Part shown: positions 1 to 7,635 of the stretch, in pieces
Numbering within the stretch: the first letter of the stretch is position 1
Layout: each line of letters begins with the position of its first letter
Position numbers and translations under genes: made by a program
Assembly (NCBI RefSeq): GCF_006864425.1
Contig: NZ_QHLI01000016.1
Location: 1-49,402 of the forward strand
Length of the DNA: 49,402 bases
Source: Campylobacter troglodytis
Lineage (GTDB): Bacteria; Campylobacterota; Campylobacteria; Campylobacterales; Campylobacteraceae
Direction of reading: 5' to 3'
The notes under the pieces: generated by a model
What the model saw: only the letters and a program-made list of their open reading frames with translations
What the model was told of the DNA's origin: nothing
Databases searched by the model: none

Positions 1-474
1 GTAGCTACTACTCCAATATTTATCACTTTGTATTCTTGCTAATACATTTTGATAAAATTCATTTCTAGCTATTTGATATTCACTTGACACATTTCCGTAA
101 TTATATTTATGATAAAGCCTTTGTGAAAGTGTTTTATCCTTAGAGATAAAAATAAAAGGTGCAAATGTGCAAACTGAAAAATTATAAGCAGGATTGCTTA
201 GGTCAAATGCTTTTTGAGTGTAGGCTTGATAACCGTGCTCTTTGTCTAATACTTTCTTATTTTGTGCTACTTCGTCCCAATAAACAAAAATAAAATTGCC
301 TTTTATATTTTTAATATCAACATTTTTTAGCATTGATTGCAAAATTTTATCAAGTTGTAAATATACAAGCGAAATACTCTCTATAAGTATTACAGACCTT
401 TTACTGTTTGGTATTCTATTTGATTGCACTTTGTTTTCAACGACAACGCAATAGCTTTGCATAAAACGATTCAT
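1..474 (-). CDS. Hypothetical protein, 3' end beyond window
   Basis: An open frame starts at an ATG at 474 and stays open to the left edge, giving the first 158 residues of an unfinished protein. It begins MNRFMQSYCVVVENKV and contains hydrophobic strand-like stretches (RSVILIESISLVYLQL, NFIFVYWDEVA) but no signal peptide or motif I recognise. It lies 28 bp downstream of the 246-aa gene on the same strand, so it is probably the next gene of the island transcript. An AGGAAG stretch lies about 12 nt upstream of the ATG, a loose ribosome-site spacing, so the start is uncertain. Function unknown. Confidence 0.5.
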   Translation of the reverse strand, partial: MNRFMQSYCVVVENKVQSNRIPNSKRSVILIESISLVYLQLDKILQSMLKNVDIKNIKGNFIFVYWDEVAQNKKVLDKEHGYQAYTQKAFDLSNPAYNFSVCTFAPFIFISKDKTLSQRLYHKYNYGNVSSEYQIARNEFYQNVLARIQSDKYWSSSY

Positions 475-502
475 ACCATCTAACAGCTTCCTAGCCCATA
501 GC

Positions 503-1243
503 CTAACCTTTTATGGATTCTAGATTCTCATCGATTGCTTGAAATTTGAGGAAGGTGGAGTGAATTTTTTGAATATGACTAAAAATATCCATCAAACTAC
601 CGGGAATTGTATAATATTCATCAATCAATTCTATGCCTATATTTGAAAGTTTTTGTATGACCCAATTAATGCAGTTGTTGTTTGTTATGTGATACCGTAA
701 ATCATAATGCACATATTTTTTTGTATTGGGCTTTACTTCCCTTGTAGCCTCAAAATCTTTTTTGATATTTCCCAAAAGAGTATTATATTGTTCTTTAGAA
801 ATTTCTAATACACAACGATTGGTTTTTGAAAAAGTATTTGTTGAGCGTAATTTTTTCACATTATATGTGTTTGTTTCTACATTATTATCAACTACATAGT
901 GATTATTTTTAAATACTTTCCCAGCTGTATCAGTTATGTTTATAGTCCCTGTCCCAAATCCCCAAAATCCATCGTTATATTCATTTATTTCTTTTGCGTG
1001 ATACCATTTTTTATCAATATCTATCCAATCTGCATTTTTAAGCTTTTCATCATTTGTTTTTTTGTCCATTTCATCTAATTCATCAGGGCTTTTACCTTTG
1101 GTAAGTCCCAAAAATGCGTGAGTTAAGTCGAGTTGCTTTTGAAATTCTTTGAATTTTAGTTTAGTAATAAGTTTGAAATCTGCATTTTTATATAGTTCTT
1201 GTTCCAATAATTTATCTATGTAAATAGTTACATAATATTTCAT
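503..1243 (-). CDS. Hypothetical island protein with NC motif
   Basis: 246 aa, no signal peptide or membrane segment. The N-terminal half is charged. Near residue 205 it carries HITNNNCINWVIQKL, an Asn-Cys pair followed by a hydrophobic helix. That pattern resembles the catalytic Cys segment of NlpC/P60-, LRAT- or DUF4105-like thiol hydrolase folds. An upstream His (in KKYVHYDLRYH) could be a partner residue, but this is pattern matching only. It is preceded after 16 bp by a small polytopic membrane protein and lies in the same island as a lipase-like protein, so a toxin with a membrane-bound partner is one reading. A plain hypothetical protein is equally possible. Confidence 0.6.
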   Translation of the reverse strand: MKYYVTIYIDKLLEQELYKNADFKLITKLKFKEFQKQLDLTHAFLGLTKGKSPDELDEMDKKTNDEKLKNADWIDIDKKWYHAKEINEYNDGFWGFGTGTINITDTAGKVFKNNHYVVDNNVETNTYNVKKLRSTNTFSKTNRCVLEISKEQYNTLLGNIKKDFEATREVKPNTKKYVHYDLRYHITNNNCINWVIQKLSNIGIELIDEYYTIPGSLMDIFSHIQKIHSTFLKFQAIDENLESIKG

Positions 1244-1259
1244 CTTTCACTCCTTAATT

Positions 1260-1721
1260 TTACCTAGCTAAGCTATACATTAGCGATATTAACCCATAGG
1301 CAACACCATAGACAATCGCACTTAACAACACATAAATGATAAGTTGTTTGTAAAAAATACAGACAAAAGATAAGGTGCATAAACATACTACAACAATATA
1401 TAATTTATGTTCCAATATAAGGCAAAAAGCTATCGCAAACGCTACAATGATAGGTATTGCATTTCTAATATAAAATAAATTAAAGATGAAAATTAGCAAT
1501 AAATTAAACCATATAAATTCGTAAAGATTTTCATATAAAGTTATAAAAAAAGCATTATAAAAATTGCCAATGATTATATTATAAATACAACTTATCACAA
1601 AAAATATTATTATAGGCACAACAACACTACACACAAACCACGCAATTTGTCCGCTTGTAATAGAATCTAGTCCTTTCAATTCTAGTTTTGATTTGATTTG
1701 TGTATAAATGGGAATTTTCAA
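1260..1721 (-). CDS. Small polytopic membrane protein
   Basis: 153 aa, very hydrophobic, with about four predicted transmembrane stretches: roughly residues 27-50, 65-85, 88-108 and 112-148. The N-terminus (MKIPIYTQIKSKLELKG) is short and basic. It ends 16 bp before the 246-aa NC-motif gene, so the two are probably cotranscribed. In an effector-type island a small integral membrane protein next to a soluble protein is a common immunity arrangement, but nothing in the sequence proves it. It is not clearly homologous to the membrane proteins of the 5.7-8.0 kb array, which begin with a different conserved MK-L--LY-CW segment. Confidence 0.6.
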   Translation of the reverse strand: MKIPIYTQIKSKLELKGLDSITSGQIAWFVCSVVVPIIIFFVISCIYNIIIGNFYNAFFITLYENLYEFIWFNLLLIFIFNLFYIRNAIPIIVAFAIAFCLILEHKLYIVVVCLCTLSFVCIFYKQLIIYVLLSAIVYGVAYGLISLMYSLAR

Positions 1722-1794
1722 AAATATGTCCTTTTATTTTCATTGCTTTCGCGAGTCTTAAGAATTATACTCAAACAAACTTTAAAATATCAAA

Positions 1795-2446
1795 GGCTCA
1801 AGACACTTTAATCTGATACAAGATCATTTTAAAGTATGGAGAACAAAATGAAAAATAAATATATGATTCATTCCAGAATTGTCTCAAAAGAAATTTAAGG
1901 AATTTTAAAGTATTTCTGCCTTGATTTAGAGGCGAAAAAACGCTCAAATTTGCCAAATTTCACAACAAAGTTTGTGTAAAATTTTCAAAGAAATTCGCAT
2001 TTTAATTGCAAAAGAATGCGAAAAAATCTCTAAAATGAGTGGCGAGATTGAAGTTGATGAGAGTTATTTTTTACTTCGCCTTACGGCTCGTAACTGCTAG
2101 CAGAATGGGCAAAAAGGGTGCGTGGCAAGCATGGGCGTGGAGCTGGCAAGAAAACGCCTGTGTTTTTACTTCGTGCTATGCGTCTTGTAATTTTGCAAGA
2201 AGTAGCAAAGGCACATTATAGGGTAATGCAAATGAGCTGGCAAAGGGACGAAATCATATCAATGAGATAGATAATTTCTGGGGCTTTGCGAAGTTGACAC
2301 TTGTCAAATTTCATGGCTAAAAAGAAAATTTTGTTCTTCACTTAAAAGAAATAGAATTTAGATATAATACGAAAAATTTAGGACAAAATCTTTATCAAAT
2401 TTTATTAAAATTGATAAGAGAAAATCCTATTGGAGTATCTTGAGCC
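1795..2446 (+). mobile_element. Decayed IS1595/ISXO2-like element, copy 1
   Basis: The left end GGCTCAAGACACTTTAATC at 1795 and the right end GGAGTATCTTGAGCC ending at 2446 form imperfect terminal inverted repeats shared with the copy at 47669-48461. Inside, on the plus strand, are relics of an ISXO2-type transposase: a start region MKNKYMIHSRIVSKEI followed at once by TAA, then KISKMSGEIEVDESYF (the GEIEVDESYF box is diagnostic), then FWGFAK-like and C-terminal remnants. The middle is deleted or rearranged, giving 652 bp against about 790-860 bp for longer copies. No 8-bp target duplication is seen: the flanks are atatcaaa and atagtgta. The right end overlaps the stop of the 181-aa minus-strand gene. 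Confidence 0.85.
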
Positions 2447-2940
2447 ATAGTGTAAAATAGAATATGTATAGCATTATCAGATTCATCATATTCTAAATAA
2501 TAAATAGGCTTTGTTTGATCTAAATCGTTGTTTGAATCTTTTGAAGTTCTTGTGCTTGAATTTAAATCATTTACAATTGGATTCTTGTTCAAATTTCTTG
2601 CATTTGAATTATTGTTTGAATTTAAATCACTTGAATTTAAAACATTAAAATTTGAATTCTCATTTAAATTCAAACTCCCAAAGAAACATTCATTATGTGG
2701 CAGTGTAGATTCTGTGCCACCTGTGAGTAAAATTGAATCTAAAAATACATAGATCTTATAACCTTGTAAATCCTCTTTTGTAATGTTTTTAAGATTATTA
2801 GATTCATCATTTATTGTATTATTTTTTATGGATTCATAGATTTGATTATGGATTGTGCGGCAATCTATGGTTGCGTTATTATTGCAAAATAGATAAACAC
2901 TATTTTTGCTTACACTAATTGAAATGATAAAATTTTCCAT
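2395..2940 (-). CDS. Low-complexity island protein, tail from IS
   Basis: 181 aa, starting 8 nt after the lipase-like gene stop, so almost certainly cotranscribed with it. The first 90 residues (MENFIISISVSKNSVYLFCN...) look like a folded, non-secreted domain. Residues about 91-145 are a low-complexity Asn/Ser/Leu tract (LNENSNFNVLNSSDLNSN and onward) built from AATTCAAA/AATTTAAA DNA words, as in EngB and LigA elsewhere in the window. The last 16 or so codons (DTPIGFSLINFNKI) lie inside the terminal repeat of IS copy 1, so the original C-terminus has been replaced by IS sequence. Function unknown; it may have been a partner of the lipase. Confidence 0.65.
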   Translation of the reverse strand: MENFIISISVSKNSVYLFCNNNATIDCRTIHNQIYESIKNNTINDESNNLKNITKEDLQGYKIYVFLDSILLTGGTESTLPHNECFFGSLNLNENSNFNVLNSSDLNSNNNSNARNLNKNPIVNDLNSSTRTSKDSNNDLDQTKPIYYLEYDESDNAIHILFYTMAQDTPIGFSLINFNKI

Positions 2941-2948
2941 TATAGTGC

Positions 2949-5054
2949 CTATGAAGCGATAAAAATTTTAGTTTTACCACCAAAATATAAGCCCTGTATG
3001 ATTTTACATTTTCCGCCCAAACATTGCTCTTCCCATATTTGATTGAGGCTTGAATATGTGCTTGAATTGTAGCCGTAAATTTGTGAAATATTATCAGCAT
3101 TTTCAAGGCATTTGCCATTTTTATCTACTGCTACAAATATTCTAAAATTATCTATGGCTACTTTATAGGCTATATTTTCCTTGTCGTTAATAAATGTGCA
3201 ATCCTTTCTTAATTTGTTAATATCGTCTTTATTTAGAATTAAAATATATTTTTGTTTTTCTTGCATTTTTAATATAAAGTCTATGATTTGCTCATTTTGT
3301 ATGCTTGTTTGCAAATAGTTTTCATTGTAATTGTTAAGCTCTCGCTTTCTTTCACTCATCATCACTGCTATTTTTGATAAAAATAATGCCAAAAAGTTAA
3401 TCTCTTGTGGCCTTTGTTTTATAAGTGTCAATGGTCCATTTTTTCTAGTAAAATTTTGCGTGTTCATTTTATTTGTTTTGGTAACAAAAGCACTAAGATA
3501 AGTTTGAATATTTGACATAAAAGCATTTAGATTATTAATAGTATCTTGCGAGGTATTATTTTGTGCGATTTTATTGTAGTTGCCTTTAAGTTCTAAAAGA
3601 TAAGAGTAAAAATAAAGGGTTTGAGTAAGTGGGATAATGGAATGTGTATCGGATTCCACTTGTATTTCACATCTTGTGCCTAAAGTTTTTATGCCTATAT
3701 CTCCTATTGTATCAAAATTATCTTTTGAATCTTTAGATATACTATGATATATTTGATTGCTTGATAGCGTATTTGGCAAGTATATATTTTGGTTTCGTAA
3801 TGCTTTTAGTTGATTTAATAGATTATTATATGGTGTATTTAAATCATAGCCTAGTATAACAAATTTAGATTCAGATATTTTTATTTGTGTGGTTTGGTTG
3901 ATAAAGGCATAAGCATAGTATATATAAAATGTATTTTGCTGATATTTTTCTATATTGTATGCGATTGTATCATACAGCTTTTTAGCTTCTTGCTTCATAC
4001 TATTCATATCAAATGTTTGATATATGCCATATCTAACATTATGTAAAGTAACTGCTTCCAAACTCATTTGTAAAAAATATGGAATAGTGTGGCACAGCTG
4101 GTTATATACATCATCATTGCCCTTAATATTGAGTAGTCCCCTACTATTAGTTTTATAGCTTTCTAAACGACTAAATAATTTTCTATTCATTTCTAACATT
4201 CCACAGTATAAACCCGAATCTTTATTGTTAGATAATATTTTATATGGCGTTAAATCTGCTGTCTTAAATTGAAGTATGCTTGTAATTATATCCATTATAG
4301 AGGGATTATATAATTCCAATAATACAAAGCCAATATAAATATTTTGAGCAATCTTTGTAGTTGTATCGTTAAAAATTCCCGGTGCATTATAAGTATAAAC
4401 ACCACTTATTAAATCGTAATAAGTTAAAGAGCACATTTGCGCCAAATATCCGCCTAGAGAATGCCCTGTAACAATAAATTTTTGATTAGACTTTTTTAGT
4501 ATGGGTTTAACTTTTGATTCTACAAAATCTATCATATCAAAATATTGTCGTGGTATTTGATTTGTAGCTAATAGAATATCTGTCTGTAAATCATCAATCA
4601 TTTGTTTAAGTTTCTTTAATGAAATTTCTGTGTCACGAAATGATATTATAAATTCTTTTGTAGATTTATCTTGAAATAATGTTGCAGAGAATCCTGAATC
4701 TGTATTTGGACAATGTTCTATCAAATCATATTTTTCAAAAAATTGTTTGGCTTGAGTGGGAGTGAAGTCGCCACCAAGAAATTTATCATTATACCACGAA
4801 TCTTTTGATTTGTCATTTTCATCTTTATAGTATTTGTATTCTATGTTTAGGATGTCAACTGGAGTGGGACGAAAATTTTTATCTAAATCTTTGCCAAGTT
4901 CTTTTTTCTTAATGTTTGTAAAGACATCAAATTTCTTTTTGTCTTTGTCTGAATCAATCTTAAACTCGGGATTAACATAATGAAAGTATCCATAACTTGC
5001 CCACGCAAGTTCCGCGCAATCTTTAAGTTTTTGTATTTGTTTTCTGTTACCCAT
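2949..5054 (-). CDS. Class-3-lipase-like alpha/beta hydrolase
   Basis: 701 aa, no signal peptide. The N-terminus has the segment KLKDCAELAWASYGYF, repeated in all five truncated copies upstream. Residues about 135-142 (FIISFRDTE) match the oxyanion strand of Lipase_3/Mbeg1-like folds, usually FRGTE. VTGHSLGGYLAQ at 195-206 is the nucleophile elbow with Ser199, and TYNAPG follows at 221-226. The catalytic acid and His are probably in KGNDDVYNQLCHTIPYF (D314/D315, H322), by analogy with related lipases. The C-terminal 350 residues match nothing I recognise. It follows a membrane-anchored 169-aa gene by 14 nt. A secreted or contact-delivered phospholipase effector fits, but no VgrG, Hcp or secretion gene is in the window. 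Confidence 0.8.
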   Translation of the reverse strand: MGNRKQIQKLKDCAELAWASYGYFHYVNPEFKIDSDKDKKKFDVFTNIKKKELGKDLDKNFRPTPVDILNIEYKYYKDENDKSKDSWYNDKFLGGDFTPTQAKQFFEKYDLIEHCPNTDSGFSATLFQDKSTKEFIISFRDTEISLKKLKQMIDDLQTDILLATNQIPRQYFDMIDFVESKVKPILKKSNQKFIVTGHSLGGYLAQMCSLTYYDLISGVYTYNAPGIFNDTTTKIAQNIYIGFVLLELYNPSIMDIITSILQFKTADLTPYKILSNNKDSGLYCGMLEMNRKLFSRLESYKTNSRGLLNIKGNDDVYNQLCHTIPYFLQMSLEAVTLHNVRYGIYQTFDMNSMKQEAKKLYDTIAYNIEKYQQNTFYIYYAYAFINQTTQIKISESKFVILGYDLNTPYNNLLNQLKALRNQNIYLPNTLSSNQIYHSISKDSKDNFDTIGDIGIKTLGTRCEIQVESDTHSIIPLTQTLYFYSYLLELKGNYNKIAQNNTSQDTINNLNAFMSNIQTYLSAFVTKTNKMNTQNFTRKNGPLTLIKQRPQEINFLALFLSKIAVMMSERKRELNNYNENYLQTSIQNEQIIDFILKMQEKQKYILILNKDDINKLRKDCTFINDKENIAYKVAIDNFRIFVAVDKNGKCLENADNISQIYGYNSSTYSSLNQIWEEQCLGGKCKIIQGLYFGGKTKIFIAS

Positions 5055-5068
5055 TTTAACTCCTAATT

Positions 5069-5578
5069 TTATTCATAGTTGCATACTTTAACACCATTCT
5101 TGTAATGGCAATAAAATTCAAAACAATGCATCCTATCTCCGCTAAAATAAAATCCGCTTCCCTCATTGCCTTCTAATGCTGGTCTTAAATTTCGCCATTG
5201 AGCCAAGAAGCTAGTGTTTTTAATATTGTCTTTTGTTGTTTTTTCATCATTAAACCATATAGTGAAGCTAAAATTGATTCTATCGCCAAGCCATTTTTCA
5301 AACCAATATGAGTAGTATTCTTTATCATCGCTTACAATCAATGTGCTTACATTAGACATATTATCCAAGCTTGTATTAAAATATGCCAACACTCTATTGT
5401 AATATTCCTCATCTAATTTGCCACCTTTGGCTTGATATATTTCAGGGTCTAATTCACATAACTTCTTAAATTCCCAATAGCTAGGCTCAAAGCTATATGG
5501 CATAAACCATCGCCAAAATCCACTAATGATAAGGACAAGCAAAATAATAAATAATGATATTATAAGTGCTTTTTTCAT
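5069..5578 (-). CDS. Membrane-anchored protein beside lipase
   Basis: 169 aa. One N-terminal hydrophobic segment (MKKALIISLFIILLVLIISG, residues 1-22) acts as signal anchor. The rest is soluble and probably periplasmic, rich in Trp/Tyr/Phe, with Cys residues near the C-terminus (HCFEFYCHYKNGVKVC) that could pair in the periplasm. The stop is 14 nt before the lipase-like gene, so the pair is cotranscribed with this gene first. Position and topology suit a periplasmic immunity protein for the lipase, unlike the polytopic proteins paired with the truncated lipase copies. No family recognised; the role is inferred from context. Confidence 0.6.
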   Translation of the reverse strand: MKKALIISLFIILLVLIISGFWRWFMPYSFEPSYWEFKKLCELDPEIYQAKGGKLDEEYYNRVLAYFNTSLDNMSNVSTLIVSDDKEYYSYWFEKWLGDRINFSFTIWFNDEKTTKDNIKNTSFLAQWRNLRPALEGNEGSGFYFSGDRMHCFEFYCHYKNGVKVCNYE

Positions 5579-5622
5579 CTACACTTTCCTAGATTTAAGG
5601 CTGTATTATACTAATAACAAAC

Positions 5623-5721
5623 TTAAACATACGCTTTTATATTATCCACCAAATCAAAATATCCATAAGAAGCCCAAGCCAACTCTGCATAAGCTCTTAA
5701 ATCATCAATTTTTTGTTTCAT
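5623..5721 (-). pseudogene. Truncated lipase N-terminus, stub E (32 aa)
   Basis: A 32-codon frame starting at 5721 and ending at a TAA at 5623-5625. It begins MKQKIDDLRAYAELAWASYG and continues YFDLVDN, matching the first 25 residues of the 701-aa lipase-like protein (AELAWASYGYF). It then ends without the rest of the domain. It follows the 85-aa membrane gene by 16 bp and precedes the 169-aa anchored gene by 44 bp. It is either a remnant of a deleted lipase copy or a short leader peptide of the same transcript. The exact match to the conserved N-terminal motif makes chance unlikely. Confidence 0.75.
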
Positions 5722-5737
5722 TGCATTTCCTTTGTCC

Positions 5738-5995
5738 TTATATAATTCTTGTTAAAGCTAAAATAAGAATAAATGGATAATACGAAAAAAATATTAAAAA
5801 ATTACTTAAATATTTCTTATTCCTTTTCATTGCAAAAAGCCATAAATTAACTATCATTGGCGGAAATATTATCCAACCTAACATAATAAAAAATTCCTCA
5901 ACCCTATTTGGATTATGCCCTATGATAGGGGATATAAACCAACCTATAATACAAAATATCACCCAACAAAGATAAAGCATGTTTAGTGTTTTCAT
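5738..5995 (-). CDS. Small membrane protein, array family M1
   Basis: 85 aa with two or three hydrophobic helices. The first 66 residues (MKTLNMLYLCWVIFCIIGWF and onward to KRNKKYL) are nearly identical to the protein at 7190-7465, with a single M/T difference visible. After KKYL the two diverge completely (here SNFLIFFSYYPFILILALTRII). The start lies 3 nt after the stop of truncated lipase stub D. It shares the opening pattern MK-L--LY-CW--F with the M2 family at 6209-6736 and 7616-8008. An immunity-type role is inferred from pairing with lipase fragments and is not shown. Confidence 0.65.
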   Translation of the reverse strand: MKTLNMLYLCWVIFCIIGWFISPIIGHNPNRVEEFFIMLGWIIFPPMIVNLWLFAMKRNKKYLSNFLIFFSYYPFILILALTRII

Positions 5996-5998
5996 TCT

Positions 5999-6163
5999 TT
6001 ATAGCTTATATGATAAGTTTTCATCTTTAATTTTATCTCCCTTAGAATCTAGCTCATAAATTTTTCTAGGATTGCCCTTAAAATCTTCAAGCAAGTCAAA
6101 GTAAAAATAACTCGCCCACGAAAGTTCTGAGTAGTCTTTTACATTATTAAGTTGAGTTTGCAT
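5999..6163 (-). pseudogene. Truncated lipase N-terminus, stub D (54 aa)
   Basis: A 54-codon frame starting at 6163 and stopping at 5999-6001. It begins MQTQLNNVKDYSELSWASYF and continues YFDLLEDFKGNPRKIYELDSK, close to stubs B and C and to the N-terminus of the 701-aa lipase-like protein. It terminates soon after DENLSYKL. The stop is 3 nt before the ATG of the M1 membrane gene, so translation of the two may be coupled. It lacks everything from the oxyanion strand onward and cannot be an active lipase. I classify it as a gene fragment, although a retained short peptide is possible. Confidence 0.75.
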
Positions 6164-6208
6164 TAATTTACTCCTTGCAAGAGCTAAGATTTTTATATAA
6201 TAAAGTAT

Positions 6209-6736
6209 TTAAAAGCCATATAGCAACTGAATTATTTTGTGGTAAATATATACTATAACATCTTTATCAAACAGTATTCGTATCCATTCTATTTCATAAT
6301 ATACATTAAAAATATGTAAAAATATGTAAAAATACGCCATGATATGTAATAATATGCAAATACATAGTCTTAAATTTAGTTTAAATTTATATAAAATTAT
6401 AGCTATGCAAATAATCTTATATGAAGTAACTATTATAAAAAATTCTAAAAACCTATCACTTGAATATATAAAACTAAAATAATGAGCAAGAACTACAAAG
6501 AATAAACAGTAACAAAAAAGAGCAACAAAGATATTTTTAGTTCTTGTTTTTGCATAAATTAAATAATAAAAATAAGGCAATAGAGGAAAAAGACATAATG
6601 CAAAATACAAAAACAACATTTCTATAAGAATTTCACCGCTTGTTCTATATCCCCAATGCCCCATAAAAATACCCAAAAGACAAGCAAGTCCCCAAAACAC
6701 CATCCAGCAAATATAAAGTATCTTTAATAATTTCAT
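6209..6736 (-). CDS. Polytopic membrane protein, array family M2
   Basis: 175 aa with four or five hydrophobic segments, starting MKLLKILYICWMVFWGLACL. The first 90 or so residues are about 85-90 percent identical by eye to the 130-aa protein at 7616-8008, including GHWGYRTS-EILIEMLFLYF and YFYYLIYAKTRT. After FVALFCY the two proteins differ completely and this one is longer. The ATG overlaps the TGA of truncated lipase stub C (ATGA at 6733-6736), so translational coupling is expected. A conserved head with a replaced tail is the pattern expected of recombining cassettes. Function unknown; a membrane immunity role is a hypothesis. Confidence 0.7.
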   Translation of the reverse strand: MKLLKILYICWMVFWGLACLLGIFMGHWGYRTSGEILIEMLFLYFALCLFPLLPYFYYLIYAKTRTKNIFVALFCYCLFFVVLAHYFSFIYSSDRFLEFFIIVTSYKIICIAIILYKFKLNLRLCICILLHIMAYFYIFLHIFNVYYEIEWIRILFDKDVIVYIYHKIIQLLYGF

Positions 6737-7188
6737 TGTGTCCCTCTAAATCCAAGCACAAATCTATCTTTTTGAGTGTCATAAAATAAAGTAGCACTAA
6801 AACCTGATACAGTATTTGCTTGATGAAAGTAAATTTTGTATCTTTTGATAAATTCCTTTGCTTGCAATTCCCCAAATTCGCCATTGAGTGTATCAAAGTT
6901 AAATTTTTCATCAAGCGAATTCAATAACTTAGATTGCCAAGTATCATCTTGCTTTAAATTTATTAAAACCTCTTGTCCACTATATTTGCTACTTACTATG
7001 TGTTCTAAGTTAAGTATTAGTTCCTTATATCCTCTTGAATAACTTTCATCTTTGATTTTATTGCCCTTAGAATCTAACTCATAGATTTTTCTAGAATTGC
7101 CCTTAGAATCTTTGAGTAAATCAAAGTAGAAATAACTTGCCTGTGCTAACTCTGCATAGTCTTTTAAGTTGTTGATTGTTTGTTGCAT
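6733..7188 (-). pseudogene. Truncated lipase, stub C (151 aa)
   Basis: The longest intact stub: 151 codons from an ATG at 7188, with GGGAG just upstream; an in-frame ATG at 7203 is less likely. It begins MQQTINNLKDYAELAQASYF, contains FGELQAKEFIKRYKIYF (compare FTPTQAKQFFEKYDLIE in the full protein) and GFSATLFYDT, and ends exactly at FVLGFRGTQ followed by TGA. That is residue 142 or so of the 701-aa protein, just after the oxyanion motif and before the GHSLGG nucleophile, so it cannot be catalytic alone. The stop overlaps the start of the M2 membrane gene. Because the frame is intact, expression as a stand-alone domain is possible. Confidence 0.75.
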
Positions 7189-7189
7189 A

Positions 7190-7465
7190 TTAAGCTCCCA
7201 CAAAACTCATTCTAGTAATAATTGCAAAGAGAATATATCCTAACGGATAATATAAAAACAATACACAAAACATCATTAAATATTTCTTATTCCTTTTCGT
7301 TGCAAAAAGCCATAAATTGACTATCATTGGCGGAAATATTATCCAGCCCAACATAATAAAAAATTCCTCAACCCTATTTGGATTATGCCCTATGATAGGG
7401 GATATAAACCAACCTATAATACAAAATATCACCCAGCAAAGATATAGCATGTTTAGTGTTTTCAT
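7190..7465 (-). CDS. Small membrane protein, array family M1
   Basis: 91 aa from the ATG at 7465, chosen because it overlaps the stop of stub B as ATGA and matches the start of the paralog at 5995; an in-frame ATG at 7474 also exists. The first 66 residues are almost identical to the paralog at 5738-5995. The C-terminus (MMFCVLFLYYPLGYILFAII and onward) is unrelated in sequence, though still hydrophobic. Two or three transmembrane helices are expected. It ends 1 nt before stub C begins, keeping the stub/membrane alternation. Role unknown. Confidence 0.65.
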   Translation of the reverse strand: MKTLNMLYLCWVIFCIIGWFISPIIGHNPNRVEEFFIMLGWIIFPPMIVNLWLFATKRNKKYLMMFCVLFLYYPLGYILFAIITRMSFVGA

Positions 7466-7635
7466 TTTATGCATCCCCTAGGATAATTTTCACCTTTTAT
7501 CTTTTCCCCATCAAAATCTAATACATAAATTTTTCTAGGATTACCCTTAAAATCTTTAAGTAAATCAAAGTAAAAATAACTCGCCCACGCAAGTTCTAAG
7601 TAGTCTTGTAAATCATTAAGCTCTCTTTTCATCAT
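7462..7635 (-). pseudogene. Truncated lipase N-terminus, stub B (57 aa)
   Basis: 57 codons from an ATG at 7635 (an adjacent ATG at 7632 gives one residue less), with AAAAAGGAAC just upstream as ribosome site. It begins MMKRELNDLQDYLELAWASY and continues FYFDLLKDFKGNPRKIYVLD, then stops after PRGCIK. The TGA overlaps the ATG of the M1 membrane gene at 7465. The start lies inside the 3' end of the M2 gene at 7616-8008, an overlap of 20 nt, so the chain M2-stub-M1 is fully overlapping. It has no catalytic residues. It is a fragment of the lipase-like family or a coupled leader peptide. Confidence 0.75.

Noticed and set aside
2039-2221. Plus-strand 60-aa frame as a small gene
   Set aside because: It is out-of-frame sequence of the IS copy 1 transposase relic.
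1787-2454. Target duplication around IS copy 1
   Set aside because: The flanking 8-mers atatcaaa and atagtgta do not match, so no duplication is claimed for this copy.
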